Source of the DNA: Pseudomonadota bacterium
Lineage (GTDB): Bacteria; Pseudomonadota; Alphaproteobacteria; Rhodobacterales; Rhodobacteraceae
Direction of reading: 5' to 3'
NCBI GenBank assembly: GCA_018240425.1
Contig: JAFEFU010000012.1
Coordinates: 62,001 to 126,000, forward strand
Length of the DNA: 64,000 bases
Below, one piece after another: positions 9,169 to 19,675 of the stretch (position 1 is the stretch's first letter; each line of letters starts with the position of its first letter). The notes under the pieces were generated by a model. The model saw only the letters and a list, made by a program, of their open reading frames with translations. It was not told where the DNA came from and made no database searches. A program made the translations under genes and the position numbers.

Positions 9169-10782
9169 TCAGTGCCGGAAATGGCGGATGCCGGTGAAGA
9201 CCATCGCCAGCCCGCGCGCGTCGGCGGCGGCGATCACTTCGGCGTCGCGCATCGAGCCGCCGGGCTGGATGATCGCGGTCGCACCCGCTTCGGCGGCGGC
9301 GATCAGCCCGTCGGCGAAGGGGAAGAAGGCGTCGGATGCCACCGCCGCGCCGCGGGTCGGTGGATCGGACAGGCCGAGCGCCTCGGCCATGTCCAGCGCC
9401 TTGCGGGCGGCGATGCGGGTCGAGTCGATCCGGCTCATCTGGCCCGCGCCGATCCCCACCGTCGCGCCATCCTTCACATAGACGATCGCGTTCGACTTCA
9501 CATGTTTGGCGACCTTCCAGGCGAACATCAGGTCGGCCATCTCGCGCACATCCGGCGCGCGTTTCGTCACCACTGTCAGGGCGCCGGGTGCCAGACGGCC
9601 GTTGTCGCGGTCCTGCACCAGGAAGCCCCCCGCCACCTGGCGGAACGCAAGCCCCGGCTGGGCCGGATCGGCCATGCCCCCGGTGGTCAGGAGGCGCAGG
9701 TTCTTCTTGCCGGCAAAGGCCGCGCGCGCGCCGTCGTCGGCCTCGGGGGCGATGACGACCTCGGTGAAGATCCGCGTGATCTCCTCGGCCGTTGCCGCGT
9801 CCAGCGGCCGGTTCAGCGCCACGATCCCGCCGAAGGCCGAGGTGCGGTCGCAGTCGTAGGCGCGCCGGTACGCCTCGATGAGGGTTGCACCCTGGGCCAC
9901 GCCGCAAGGGTTGGCGTGCTTGATGATCGCGCAGGCCGCGCCCTGGGCCGGGTCGAATTCGCTGGCCAGCTCGAAGGCCGCGTCGGTGTCGTTGATGTTG
10001 TTGTAGCTGAGTTCCTTGCCCTGCCATTGCCGCGCGCTGGCGACGCCCGGCCGGCTGGAGCCGTCGAGATAGAAGGCGGCGCGCTGATGGGGATTCTCGC
10101 CATAGCGCAGCGGCTGGGACAGGTGCCCGCCGAAGGCGCGGGCCGGGGGGGTGTCCTGGCCGATCGCCCCGGCCATCCAGGTCGATACCGCCGCGTCATA
10201 GGCCGCGGTCCGGGCAAAGGCCGCCTGGGCCAGCCCCTTGCGGAAATCCAGCCGGGTCCGGCCGCCCTGCCCGTCCAGTTCAGCCAGCAGCAGGGCGTAG
10301 TCGCCGGGGCCGGTGACGACCGAGACATAGGCATGGTTCTTGGCCGCCGCTCGGATCATCGCCGGCCCGCCGATGTCGATGTTCTCGACGCAGGTGGCAA
10401 AGTCGGCTCCGCCGGCGACCGTCTCCTGGAAGGGGTAGAGATTCACCACCAGAAGGTCGATCGGCAGGATGCCGTGCGCCGCCATCGCCGCGGCGTGGTC
10501 GGGATTGTCGCGCAGGCCCAGAAGCCCGCCATGCACCATCGGATGCAGGGTCTTGACCCTTCCGTCCATCATCTCGGGGAAGCCGGTGATCTCGGCCACA
10601 TCGCGGACCGGTAGGCCGGCCTGGCGCAGAAGGTGGGCCGAGCCGCCGGTCGACAGAAGCTCGACCCCGCGCGCGTCGAGGGCGCGGGCCAGATCGACGA
10701 GGCCGGCCTTGTCATAGACCGACAGAAGCGCCCGCTTCAGGGGCGCGAGGTCCGGGGCGGCAGAGGCAGGGGCGGTGATCAC
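9169..10782 (-). CDS. purH: Bifunctional AICAR transformylase / IMP cyclohydrolase
   Basis: A 537-residue enzyme for the last two steps of purine synthesis: formylation of AICAR by 10-formyl-THF, then ring closure to IMP. The N-terminal MGS-like cyclohydrolase domain begins [10 protein letters not shown] and contains L-S-T-G-G-S-A; the C-terminal transformylase domain has the characteristic R-Y-G-E-N-P-H-Q and the K-H-A-N-P-C-G segment with the catalytic Lys-His. The start is a GTG (10780-10782), 18 bases after the end of the heparinase-like gene. Length is normal for the family. Confidence 0.97.
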   Translation of the reverse strand: MITAPASAAPDLAPLKRALLSVYDKAGLVDLARALDARGVELLSTGGSAHLLRQAGLPVRDVAEITGFPEMMDGRVKTLHPMVHGGLLGLRDNPDHAAAMAAHGILPIDLLVVNLYPFQETVAGGADFATCVENIDIGGPAMIRAAAKNHAYVSVVTGPGDYALLLAELDGQGGRTRLDFRKGLAQAAFARTAAYDAAVSTWMAGAIGQDTPPARAFGGHLSQPLRYGENPHQRAAFYLDGSSRPGVASARQWQGKELSYNNINDTDAAFELASEFDPAQGAACAIIKHANPCGVAQGATLIEAYRRAYDCDRTSAFGGIVALNRPLDAATAEEITRIFTEVVIAPEADDGARAAFAGKKNLRLLTTGGMADPAQPGLAFRQVAGGFLVQDRDNGRLAPGALTVVTKRAPDVREMADLMFAWKVAKHVKSNAIVYVKDGATVGIGAGQMSRIDSTRIAARKALDMAEALGLSDPPTRGAAVASDAFFPFADGLIAAAEAGATAIIQPGGSMRDAEVIAAADARGLAMVFTGIRHFRH

Positions 10783-10800
10783 GGGCGGGGTGTCCTTGGC

Positions 10801-12504
10801 TCAGGCGGTCGGGTCGTCGGGTTCGATGTCGCGGATGCCGGCGGGGGTATCCTGTGCCTTGGCCAAGGTCCAGCCCAACTGGCAGGCATGGTCGAAAACC
10901 GTGGCCGCAAGAACGATCTGCCGGGTGGCGCGCGGCTTCAGGCGCCCCGATTCCAGATAGACCGAAGGTTCCAGCGTCAGTTCGCCCACCCCGTCATGGC
11001 GGAAGATCCAGATCTCGCCGCTTTTCAGTGCCATCGACACGGCGGTGCCGCCGAGATCCAGCGTGGCGTCCACGTCGGGGTGCAGGTGAAAGCGCACGCT
11101 GAAGGCGATGCCCTGGCGGCGGGTCCGCTCCATCAGCCGCTCCAGCCGCCTGCGGTCCTGGCCGGTCATCGCCCCCAGCGTATCCTCGCCGGTCAGGATG
11201 CGCCCGTCGCGCGACAGGAAGAGCTCGCGCAGGTGGGTCAGGCCGTGGGTCGGAGCATAGCCGTTGTGGCCGGCCAGAACCCGCAGCCCGTCCAGCGTCT
11301 GCTCGGGCTGCGACCAGACCTGTCCGGGCACCTCGTCCAGTTCGGCGCGCGCGCCCGGCCCGCCGGTCTCGGTGCCGAGGCGCGAGGACGAGAAGCCCTG
11401 CACACAGAGCGTCGAATGCGAGGGCGTCGCCCGCCCGGCGCGGCGCCACTCAGCCCCGAAGCCGGCGCCCGAACCGCAGTTGACGATCAGGGGCCGGCGG
11501 CCCGAGGTCAGTTCGAACGCCAGCGTCGAGGCATGGGCATTGACCGAATGGCGCCCGGTGGGCGGCGCGGCGGCATCGAGGATCAGGTTGGTCCTTCCCC
11601 CGGCCATGCGCGCGAACCCCATCGCCGGGCCCTGCGCGGTAAGCGCCTTGCCGCCGGCCTCGGCCAGCGCCTGCTCCAGCATTCCCGGCGCGCCGCGCCC
11701 GCCGCCGTGGAAGCGCGCGAGCCCCCCGTCCGAATGGCGCAGCGCCCGCAGCGTCGGCGCGATGCGGGCGATCGCTTCCAGATGCGCGGCGGATGGCTTG
11801 CGGCCGGCGTCGGTCAGTGCCCGCGCCGCCCAGGTCAGAAGCGTGAAGATCTGGAGAAGTTCCTCGGGGTTGCGGGTCAGGATGCCGCCGTCGGCATCGA
11901 CCTCGCGCGCGCATTCGCGGGCCAGCGCGGCGCTGGCGGCGGCGACGTGGCGTTCCATCCCGGTCAGCGCCAGGCCGGCATAGATCAGGCCGGTCAGCGC
12001 CTCGAAGCGCGGCAGGCCGGGGGTGGCCGCCCGCCAGCGGCGCGACAGGAAGATCGTCTGGCGGCCAAGCGTGCGGAAGTAGGACCGCGCCTCGGCGGGT
12101 GTCCGCCCGTTCAGAAGAAGGATCGCGTGGTTGATCCAGCGGATCAGGCGGCGCCCGGTCTGGTCCGGGGTCCAGCCAGGCCCGGCGCCGCGCCCGAAGC
12201 GGGCGATCCAGCCGAAGGTCCAGTCCTGGGCGCGCGTCCGCGCCGGAACGTCATCGACCGCCGCCAGGTCGTCCAGCCAGGCAAAGCCGTGCAGCGCGTC
12301 CTCGAACCGCGAATCTGGCACGGCGATGTCCCAGATCAGCTTGCCCGGGGCCTCGATCAGGAAGCCCGCGAACAGGAAGTTGCCGGCGGAAAGCTGCTTG
12401 CCGCGCGCGTATGAGCCGATCGAGCGCGGCTCGGGCTGGCTGACGAAGCCGGTCGCGGGCCGGGCCAGCGCGGCCAGCCGCGCATGAAGGCGGTGCATCG
12501 CCAT
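10801..12504 (-). CDS. Heparinase II/III family protein
   Basis: A roughly 567-residue protein with an alpha-helical N-terminal half (R-W-I-N-H-A-I-L-L-L-N-G, R-Q-T-I-F-L-S-R-R-W-R) and a C-terminal heparinase II/III-like beta-sandwich (R-H-S-V-N-A-H-A-S-T-L-A-F-E-L, then a segment with H-S-T-L-C-V). Close relatives sit next to purH throughout Rhodobacteraceae; the substrate is unknown, but a uronic-acid-containing envelope or exopolysaccharide is likely. No signal peptide is evident. The start is uncertain: ATG at 12502-12504 (MAMHRLHARL) gives a family-like N-terminus, while an ATG at 12592-12594 would add 30 residues. Confidence 0.78.
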   Translation of the reverse strand: MAMHRLHARLAALARPATGFVSQPEPRSIGSYARGKQLSAGNFLFAGFLIEAPGKLIWDIAVPDSRFEDALHGFAWLDDLAAVDDVPARTRAQDWTFGWIARFGRGAGPGWTPDQTGRRLIRWINHAILLLNGRTPAEARSYFRTLGRQTIFLSRRWRAATPGLPRFEALTGLIYAGLALTGMERHVAAASAALARECAREVDADGGILTRNPEELLQIFTLLTWAARALTDAGRKPSAAHLEAIARIAPTLRALRHSDGGLARFHGGGRGAPGMLEQALAEAGGKALTAQGPAMGFARMAGGRTNLILDAAAPPTGRHSVNAHASTLAFELTSGRRPLIVNCGSGAGFGAEWRRAGRATPSHSTLCVQGFSSSRLGTETGGPGARAELDEVPGQVWSQPEQTLDGLRVLAGHNGYAPTHGLTHLRELFLSRDGRILTGEDTLGAMTGQDRRRLERLMERTRRQGIAFSVRFHLHPDVDATLDLGGTAVSMALKSGEIWIFRHDGVGELTLEPSVYLESGRLKPRATRQIVLAATVFDHACQLGWTLAKAQDTPAGIRDIEPDDPTA

Positions 12505-12650
12505 CACATGACCGCCGGGCCTGTCTGCCACCTGCGCCAAATTCCCGTCCTGCCCCGTCTTCGCCGATTCCGGCCTCTGCCCGGTCCGCACCATAGTCAG
12601 CGGGGCCGCGCCTGTCACCTTGCCGTCGCCGCCGGCGGCCGGGATCGGCG

Positions 12651-13283
12651 TCAGGTCACCACCCTGAGCGTCAGGTTGATCCGCCCCGGCGCGGGCAAAA
12701 GCGTCGATGTTCCGGGCGCGATCCGGTCGATGCCGTGGAACAGAAGCCGGGCGCCGCCGCCCATGACCAGCACGTCCCCCGATCGCAGCCAGACCCTGTC
12801 GCTCGGGCCGCCGCGGTTGTGGCCCCCGATCCTGAACAACCCGTCGTCGCCCAGGCTGACCGAGAGGACCGGCTGGGCGAAATCCGCCTCGTCCCGGTCC
12901 TGATGCAGGCCCATGCGTGCCTCGGGCCCATACCAGTTCAGAAGGCAGCACTCCGGCTCGCGCGTCGCGCCGCCAAGCGCCCGCCAGATCGCCAGGGCCG
13001 ACTCGGGGATCGGCGGCCAGGGCAGGCCCGAGGGGTGGCGATCGACATAGCGGTAGCCCCTGCGGTCGGAATACCAGCCGAAGCGGCCGGCCGAGGTCAT
13101 CCGCACGCTCATCGGCCGGCCCCAGGCGGTCATCGGCGAGAAGAGTGGCGCGGCTGCGATCACCGCGCGCAGGTCGGCGACCAGCGCCTCTTGCGCAGGA
13201 CGGTCCAGCCAGCCGGCGTGAAGCCTGACCCCGCGCAGGGTCGCGGTGGGTTCCGGCCACGGATTTCCGGTCGGATTCGACAA
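12651..13283 (-). CDS. alkB: AlkB-type alkylated-DNA repair dioxygenase
   Basis: A 210-residue Fe(II)/2-oxoglutarate dioxygenase that removes methyl lesions from DNA/RNA by oxidation. The iron ligands are H127 and D129 in G-L-H-Q-D and H183 in L-F-H-G-I-D-R; the 2-oxoglutarate/substrate arginines appear in R201-I-N-L-T-L-R207. The N-C-N-like N-W-Y-G-P segment is also typical. The only plausible initiation codon near the family start is a TTG at 13281-13283; no ATG precedes the conserved region, so initiation is likely weak or on TTG. The gene end overlaps the upstream extension of the heparinase-like frame. Confidence 0.85.
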   Translation of the reverse strand: MSNPTGNPWPEPTATLRGVRLHAGWLDRPAQEALVADLRAVIAAAPLFSPMTAWGRPMSVRMTSAGRFGWYSDRRGYRYVDRHPSGLPWPPIPESALAIWRALGGATREPECCLLNWYGPEARMGLHQDRDEADFAQPVLSVSLGDDGLFRIGGHNRGGPSDRVWLRSGDVLVMGGGARLLFHGIDRIAPGTSTLLPAPGRINLTLRVVT

Positions 13284-13316
13284 GTGTTTTACCCTGTTTT
13301 CCTTCGCGTTCGCTGC

Positions 13317-13344
13317 TTGCGCGGTGTTTTGCCCCTGCCTATAT
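13317..13344 (+). promoter_or_regulatory. Probable heat-shock promoter of dnaK
   Basis: CTTG followed by CGC at 13316-13322 and CTATAT at 13339-13344, spaced 16 bp, resemble the alphaproteobacterial RpoH (sigma-32) consensus (CTTG with CTATAT-like -10). It lies about 110 bp upstream of dnaK. No CIRCE inverted repeat is visible, so HrcA control at this promoter is not supported. Confidence 0.45.
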
Positions 13345-13453
13345 ACGCCCAGAAGCCGGTCGGGGCGCTGCCCCGGTCAACATTTGGGATCGGAGGGCGG
13401 GCGCCTGAGTCGGGCCTGCGCTCCACAACATCGCCGAAGGAAGAGGTAGATAA

Positions 13454-15370
<1,917 letters not shown>

Positions 15371-15386
15371 CGCCGCCGGAACCGGA

Positions 15387-15415
15387 GGGGCCGGCCTGGC
15401 TTCCAGGTCGGCCCC
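15387..15415 (+). other. dnaK-dnaJ intergenic hairpin
   Basis: A 13-bp GC-rich stem (GGGGCCGGCCTGG paired with CCAGGTCGGCCCC, one G-T pair) with a loop of 3 bases lies between dnaK and dnaJ. There is no T-run, so it is not a standard terminator. It may stabilise the dnaK transcript or act as an RNase processing site setting the DnaK:DnaJ ratio. Confidence 0.5.
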
Positions 15416-15440
15416 GCGCGTTTCCCGAAGGGATGCATGA

Positions 15441-16586
15441 ATGGCAAAGCGCGACTATTACGAGGTTCTCGGCGTCAAGCGGGGGGCCACGGCCGACGAG
15501 ATCAAGAAGGCCTTCCGCAACAAGGCCAAGGAACTCCATCCCGACCGCAACCAGGACAATCCCCAGGCCGAAGCCCAGTTCAAGGAGGTGAACGAGGCCT
15601 ACGACTGCCTGAAGGATGAACAGAAGAAGGCGGCCTATGACCGCTTTGGCCATGCGGCCTTCGACGGCGGCATGGGCGGCGGGCCGCGGGGTCCGCAGGG
15701 CAACGGCGATTTCGCCAGCGCCTTCTCGGACGTGTTCGAGGATCTCTTCGGCGACTTCATGGGCGGCAGCCGGGGTGGCGGCGGCGGGCGCAACCGCGCG
15801 GCGCGCGGGTCAGACCTGCGCTACAACCTGCGCGTCAGCCTCGAGGAGGCCTTCGCCGGCGCCCAGAAGACGATCAGCGTGCCCACCGCGCTCAGCTGCG
15901 GCGCCTGCCACGGCACCGGCGCCGAAAGCGGCTCGGAACCCCAGACCTGCCCGACCTGCTCGGGCATGGGCAAGGTGCGCGCCCAGCAGGGCTTCTTCAC
16001 CGTCGAGCGCACCTGCCCGACCTGCAACGGCGCCGGCCAGATCGTCAAGAACCCCTGCAAGGTCTGCCGGGGCGCGGGCCGGGTCGAGAAGGAACGGACG
16101 CTCTCGGTCAACATCCCGGCAGGGGTCGAGACCGGCACCCGCATCCGCCTTGGTGGCGAGGGCGAGGCCGGGCAGCGCGGCGGCCCGGCGGGCGACCTCT
16201 ACATCTTCATCGAGGTGCGCGAGCACGCGATCTTCCAGCGCGAGGGCGTCAACCTCTATTGCCGGATCCCGGTGTCGATGACCACCGCCGCACTTGGCGG
16301 CGATGTCGAGGTGCCGACCATCGACGGCGGCCGCAGCCTGGTCAAGGTGCCGTCCGGCGCCCAGAACGGCAAGCAGATGCGGCTGAGGGGCAAGGGGATG
16401 CCGGCTCTGCGCGGCGCGGGCGTGGGCGACATGCTGATCGAATTCGCGGTCGAGACGCCGATCAACCTGACCACCCGCCAGAAAGAGCTTCTGCGCGAGT
16501 TCGAGGCGCTGAGCGAGAACAACAATCCCGAGGGTTCGACCTTCTTTTCCAAGGTCCGCAACTTCTGGGACGGGATGACCAAGTGA
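15441..16586 (+). CDS. dnaJ: Chaperone protein DnaJ (type I Hsp40)
   Basis: A 381-residue co-chaperone that delivers substrates to DnaK and stimulates its ATPase. The J domain has the essential H33-P34-D35 tripeptide. A Gly/Phe-rich linker follows (about residues 75-118, with a poly-Gly stretch), then the zinc-finger domain with four Cys repeats (CGACHGTG near residue 153, [24 protein letters not shown]), then the two C-terminal beta domains. Start ATG at 15441 has a weak AGGGATGC site. Its stop overlaps the GTG start of queG, so the two are probably coupled. Confidence 0.97.
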   Translation: MAKRDYYEVLGVKRGATADEIKKAFRNKAKELHPDRNQDNPQAEAQFKEVNEAYDCLKDEQKKAAYDRFGHAAFDGGMGGGPRGPQGNGDFASAFSDVFEDLFGDFMGGSRGGGGGRNRAARGSDLRYNLRVSLEEAFAGAQKTISVPTALSCGACHGTGAESGSEPQTCPTCSGMGKVRAQQGFFTVERTCPTCNGAGQIVKNPCKVCRGAGRVEKERTLSVNIPAGVETGTRIRLGGEGEAGQRGGPAGDLYIFIEVREHAIFQREGVNLYCRIPVSMTTAALGGDVEVPTIDGGRSLVKVPSGAQNGKQMRLRGKGMPALRGAGVGDMLIEFAVETPINLTTRQKELLREFEALSENNNPEGSTFFSKVRNFWDGMTK

Positions 16587-17641
16587 GCCGGGCTGCGCCC
16601 CAGCCGCCCGCCGCATCCCTGAAGGACCGCATCATCGCCCAGGCCCGGGCCGAGGGCTTCGCCGCACCCGGCTTCTGCCGGCCCGATTCCATCCCCGAGG
16701 CCGCGGGCCGGCTCGCGGCCTACCTCGCCGGAGGCCGGCAGGGCGACATGGGATGGATGGCCGAGCGCACCCACTGGCGCGGCGATCCGGCCGCGCTCTG
16801 GCCCGAGGCGCGCAGCATCATCATGCTGGCCGAACCCTACACCCCGGCCCACGACCCGCTTGCCGTCCTTGCCCGCCCCGACCGGGCGGCGATCAGCATC
16901 TATGCCCAGGGCAAGGACTATCACGACCTGGTCAAGAAGCGGCTGAAACGGCTGGGCCGCTGGCTGATCGCCACCGCCGGGGGCGAGATCAAGGTCTTCA
17001 CCGACACCGCCCCGGTCATGGAAAAGCCGCTGGCGCAGGCGGCAGGGCTGGGCTGGCAGGGCAAGCACACCAACCTTCTGTCGCGCGAACTGGGCAACTG
17101 GTTCTTCCTGGGCGCGATCTTCACCACGCTCGACATCGCCCCGGACGCACCGGGGACCAGTCATTGCGGCAACTGCACCGCCTGCCTCGACATCTGCCCG
17201 ACCCGCGCCTTCCCGGCTCCCTGGCAGCTCGACGCGCGGCGCTGCATCTCCTACCTGACCATCGAGCACAAGGGTCCGGTGGACGAGGAGCTGCGCCCGC
17301 TTCTCGGCAACCGGATCTACGGCTGCGACGACTGCCTCGCCATCTGTCCCTGGAACAAGTTCGCCGCCGCCGCCCGCGAGACCGGCTATGCCAGCCGCTT
17401 CGCCGAAGCGCCGCGGCTGACCGACCTTGCCCGGCTGGACGACGCCGCTTTCCGGGCGTTGTTTTCCGGCAGCCCGGTCAAGCGCATCGGGCGCGACCGG
17501 TTCGTCCGCAATGTCCTTTACGCGATCGGCAATTCGGGCGATCCCGCCCTGCTCGCCTCGGTCGTCCCCCTTCTGTCCGATGCCGACCCGGTCGTCGCCG
17601 ACGCCGCCCGCTGGGCCGCCTCCCGGCTGGGCGCTGTCTGA
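16583..17641 (+). CDS. queG: tRNA epoxyqueuosine reductase
   Basis: A 352-residue enzyme for the last step of queuosine synthesis, reducing epoxyqueuosine in the wobble base of tRNAs for Tyr, His, Asn and Asp with a cobalamin cofactor and two [4Fe-4S] clusters. The ferredoxin-like cluster motifs are C195[11 protein letters not shown] and C251-D-D-C-L-A-I-C-P-W. The C-terminal region holds HEAT-like repeats (residues about 300-352). The start is a GTG at 16583-16585 that overlaps the dnaJ stop; no other start fits the family length. Oxygen-sensitive Fe-S content fits a facultative anaerobe. Confidence 0.93.
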   Translation: MSRAAPQPPAASLKDRIIAQARAEGFAAPGFCRPDSIPEAAGRLAAYLAGGRQGDMGWMAERTHWRGDPAALWPEARSIIMLAEPYTPAHDPLAVLARPDRAAISIYAQGKDYHDLVKKRLKRLGRWLIATAGGEIKVFTDTAPVMEKPLAQAAGLGWQGKHTNLLSRELGNWFFLGAIFTTLDIAPDAPGTSHCGNCTACLDICPTRAFPAPWQLDARRCISYLTIEHKGPVDEELRPLLGNRIYGCDDCLAICPWNKFAAAARETGYASRFAEAPRLTDLARLDDAAFRALFSGSPVKRIGRDRFVRNVLYAIGNSGDPALLASVVPLLSDADPVVADAARWAASRLGAV

Positions 17642-17757
17642 CCAGACCCGTGCAACGGCGGTGGCGGCTGGACAATCCGGGGCGGAATGCCCCACTTTCT
17701 GCCCGGAAATATCCTGGGAGTGCGGGGGCAAGGCCCCCGCCGTGAACGGAGGGGACG

Positions 17758-18525
17758 ATGGCCGACCGGCTGAAGGGGAAGATCGCGATCATTTCGGGGG
17801 GCGCAACCGGCATGGGGGCCGCCGCGGCGCGCCTGTTTGCCGCCGAAGGGGCGGCGGTCGGCATCATCGACCGCAACACCGATGCCGGCCAGCGGCTGGC
17901 GGGCGAACTGGCCGGGTCCGGCCACCGGGCGGTCTTCGCCCGAGCCGACGTGTCGCGCAAGTCCGAGGTCGAGGAGGCGGTGGCCCGCGTCGTCGCGACC
18001 CTCGGCCCGGTCAACGTCCTGTTCAACCACGCCGGAACCATCGTCATCAAGCCCTTCCTCGAGACCGAGGAAGAGGACTGGGACTTCCTCTTCGACGTGA
18101 ACGTGAAGTCGATGTACCTGATGACCCGCGCGGTCCTGCCGCACATGCTGGCCCAGGGCGGCGGCGCCATCGTCTGCACCTCATCGATCTCGGCGGTCTA
18201 TGCCACCCCGAACGAGGTGCTCTATGACGCGACCAAGGGCGCCTGCCACATGTTCGCCCGCGCCATCGCCGTCGAGTTTCGCGACCGCGGCATCCGCTGC
18301 AACGCGGTCTGCCCCGGCTTCATCGAGACGCCTCACGGCCTGCGCGAGGTCCGTGAACTGACCGGGCTTGGCGTCGACGTGTCGGACGCGGCGCTGAGGG
18401 CGTCGCAGGGGCGGCTGGGGCGCCCCGAGGACGTGGCGCGCGCCGCACTCTACCTTGCCTCGGACGACGCGGATTTCGTCAACGGTGCGCAACTGTTCGT
18501 GGACAACTGCTTTTCCGCGGTCTGA
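17758..18525 (+). CDS. Short-chain dehydrogenase/reductase (SDR family)
   Basis: A 255-residue classical SDR: a Rossmann fold with the glycine motif S13-G-G-A-T-G-M-G20, N90-H-A-G93, the catalytic S142/S143 and Y156-x3-K160, and the P-G-F-I-E-T segment after it. Acidic D38 at the end of strand 2 (I-I-D-R) favours NAD over NADP. It has a GGAGGGGACG ribosome site at the ATG. Substrate is unknown; relatives in Rhodobacteraceae are annotated as SDR oxidoreductases of sugar or alcohol substrates. No pathway partners are adjacent. Confidence 0.85.
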   Translation: MADRLKGKIAIISGGATGMGAAAARLFAAEGAAVGIIDRNTDAGQRLAGELAGSGHRAVFARADVSRKSEVEEAVARVVATLGPVNVLFNHAGTIVIKPFLETEEEDWDFLFDVNVKSMYLMTRAVLPHMLAQGGGAIVCTSSISAVYATPNEVLYDATKGACHMFARAIAVEFRDRGIRCNAVCPGFIETPHGLREVRELTGLGVDVSDAALRASQGRLGRPEDVARAALYLASDDADFVNGAQLFVDNCFSAV

Positions 18526-18638
18526 TCCGGGCGGCTTCATGCCGCTGTTACCCATCCTGTCAGAATCGGGTGGCATGGGGGTCGATTCGCGCGCAAGCTG
18601 TGGCGAGACGAACCGTCTGACTGGCCTGGGAGGAAAGA

Positions 18639-18833
18639 ATGAGCCGCCACAAGATCGACAAGCGCCCTGCCACCGACGGGGGGCGTGTCAGGAATTTCTG
18701 CCGGATCGAACGGGCCGGGGCCGAGGATGCCCCCCGCCAGGCGGTGCGCAATCTGCACCAGCGGCCGCTGGCCCGCTCGGGCGCGGCCAGGATGGAGAAC
18801 TATCTGCGGATCGAACGTGGGCAGACCGCGTAG
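18639..18833 (+). CDS. Small basic protein of unknown function (64 aa)
   Basis: A 64-residue basic protein (many Arg, Lys and His) that I do not recognise. A strong ribosome site (GGGAGGAAAGA) precedes the ATG at 18639, and the codon bias is like the neighbours, so it is probably expressed. It contains a repeated motif: R-N-F-C-R-I-E-R-A at about residues 18-26 and E-N-Y-L-R-I-E-R-G at about 53-61, suggesting two copies of one helical unit. A basic small RNA- or DNA-binding role is possible but not demonstrated. Confidence 0.6.
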   Translation: MSRHKIDKRPATDGGRVRNFCRIERAGAEDAPRQAVRNLHQRPLARSGAARMENYLRIERGQTA

Positions 18834-18930
18834 ACCTTACGGCTGGTGAAGCGAAAACAGAGGATTCACAGCGGACTCTTGTTGTGATTCAATGAGCGTA
18901 GACAGCAGATGGCTGGCGTGGGAGGCAATA

Positions 18931-19200
18931 GTGGTATCCATAGAGGCCATCGTTCGAAAGGTCATGGGCGACGACTTCATCAAGAAGGTCGTGGTGCAGC
19001 GCGACGTGAGCTATGACGGCGAACCGATCTTGAGAATTCGGGTCGTGTATGACGATGAAAGGGGCGATCCTGAAGCCAGCAAGATGATTGAGGTGACGGA
19101 ACAACTTTGGCGGCTTACTTCCCAAGGCGAGGAAAAATTGTTCCCTGTAACTGACTTCGTTTCCAGTGCCGATGACACCCGCCAAGCCGCAGCAGCTTAG
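18931..19200 (+). CDS. Small protein paired with a HEPN-type gene
   Basis: An 89-residue protein with alternating charged and hydrophobic residues (I-K-K-V-V-V-Q-R-D, L-R-I-R-V-V-Y-D-D-E) suggesting a small alpha/beta domain; I do not recognise the family. A GTG at 18931 follows a GGAGG site (18921-18925) at 5-bp spacing, so I prefer it over the ATG at 18892, which lacks one. Base composition is lower in GC than neighbours, and codon choice (e.g. TTG, AAA) is unlike the flanking genes, suggesting transfer. It overlaps the HEPN gene by 29 bp, so the two form a module, in which this would be the antitoxin or partner. Confidence 0.6.
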   Translation: MVSIEAIVRKVMGDDFIKKVVVQRDVSYDGEPILRIRVVYDDERGDPEASKMIEVTEQLWRLTSQGEEKLFPVTDFVSSADDTRQAAAA

Positions 19201-19672
19201 TCGTCAGCTTCTTCTGAGCGCGCGCAATCGCATCAACACACCTGCCGAACACAAGACGCCCGCCGATCTCCGCCGGGCTGTCAGTGACATGTACTATGCG
19301 ATGTTTCATCGGGTGTGCGAGGCAGTTGTGCTTCCCCTCGGCACTGACACGTCTGGCATCGGCTTTGCGGATGCGTTTTCAACTCTGTACCGACTTCCAG
19401 ATCACGCAAGCGTCGAAAACCGCTGCAAGCCTGTCGGATCTTCCACCTTTTCCAGCGCGATCAAGGACTTTGCCGCCCAACTGGTGGTCATGAAGAACAA
19501 GCGGCAGGCCGCCGACTACGATCCGTGGGCGAAGTTCGACATATCGGCTGTTCAGAACGACCTGACGATCGTCGAAAAGGTAATGTCGGGGTTCGATGCG
19601 ACCGCGCCCGATGACCAGACGCGGTTCGCGTTTTTGATAGTGCGTCGCGGGAGGCCCGAACAGAAAGGTTGA
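19172..19672 (+). CDS. HEPN domain protein, putative ribonuclease-type toxin or partner
   Basis: A 166-residue protein with the signs of a HEPN domain: the helix Y41-Y-A-M-F-H46 and the later K-R-Q-A-A-D-Y-D-P-W stretch (residues about 110-119), where Arg and Asp-Tyr match the R-x2-A-D-Y-D motif of HEPN proteins. HEPN domains occur in toxins, often RNA-cleaving, and in their partners. The classical R-x4-H catalytic pair is not clearly present, so activity is uncertain. It lies in a low-GC two-gene module, overlaps the preceding gene, and ends 3 bp before the convergent ilvE stop. The alternative start GTG at 19166 adds two residues. Confidence 0.6.
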   Translation: MTPAKPQQLSRQLLLSARNRINTPAEHKTPADLRRAVSDMYYAMFHRVCEAVVLPLGTDTSGIGFADAFSTLYRLPDHASVENRCKPVGSSTFSSAIKDFAAQLVVMKNKRQAADYDPWAKFDISAVQNDLTIVEKVMSGFDATAPDDQTRFAFLIVRRGRPEQKG

Positions 19673-19675
19673 ACC

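Noticed and set aside
13284..13453. CIRCE (HrcA) element upstream of dnaK.
   Set aside because: No 9-bp inverted repeat of the TTAGCACTC type is present.
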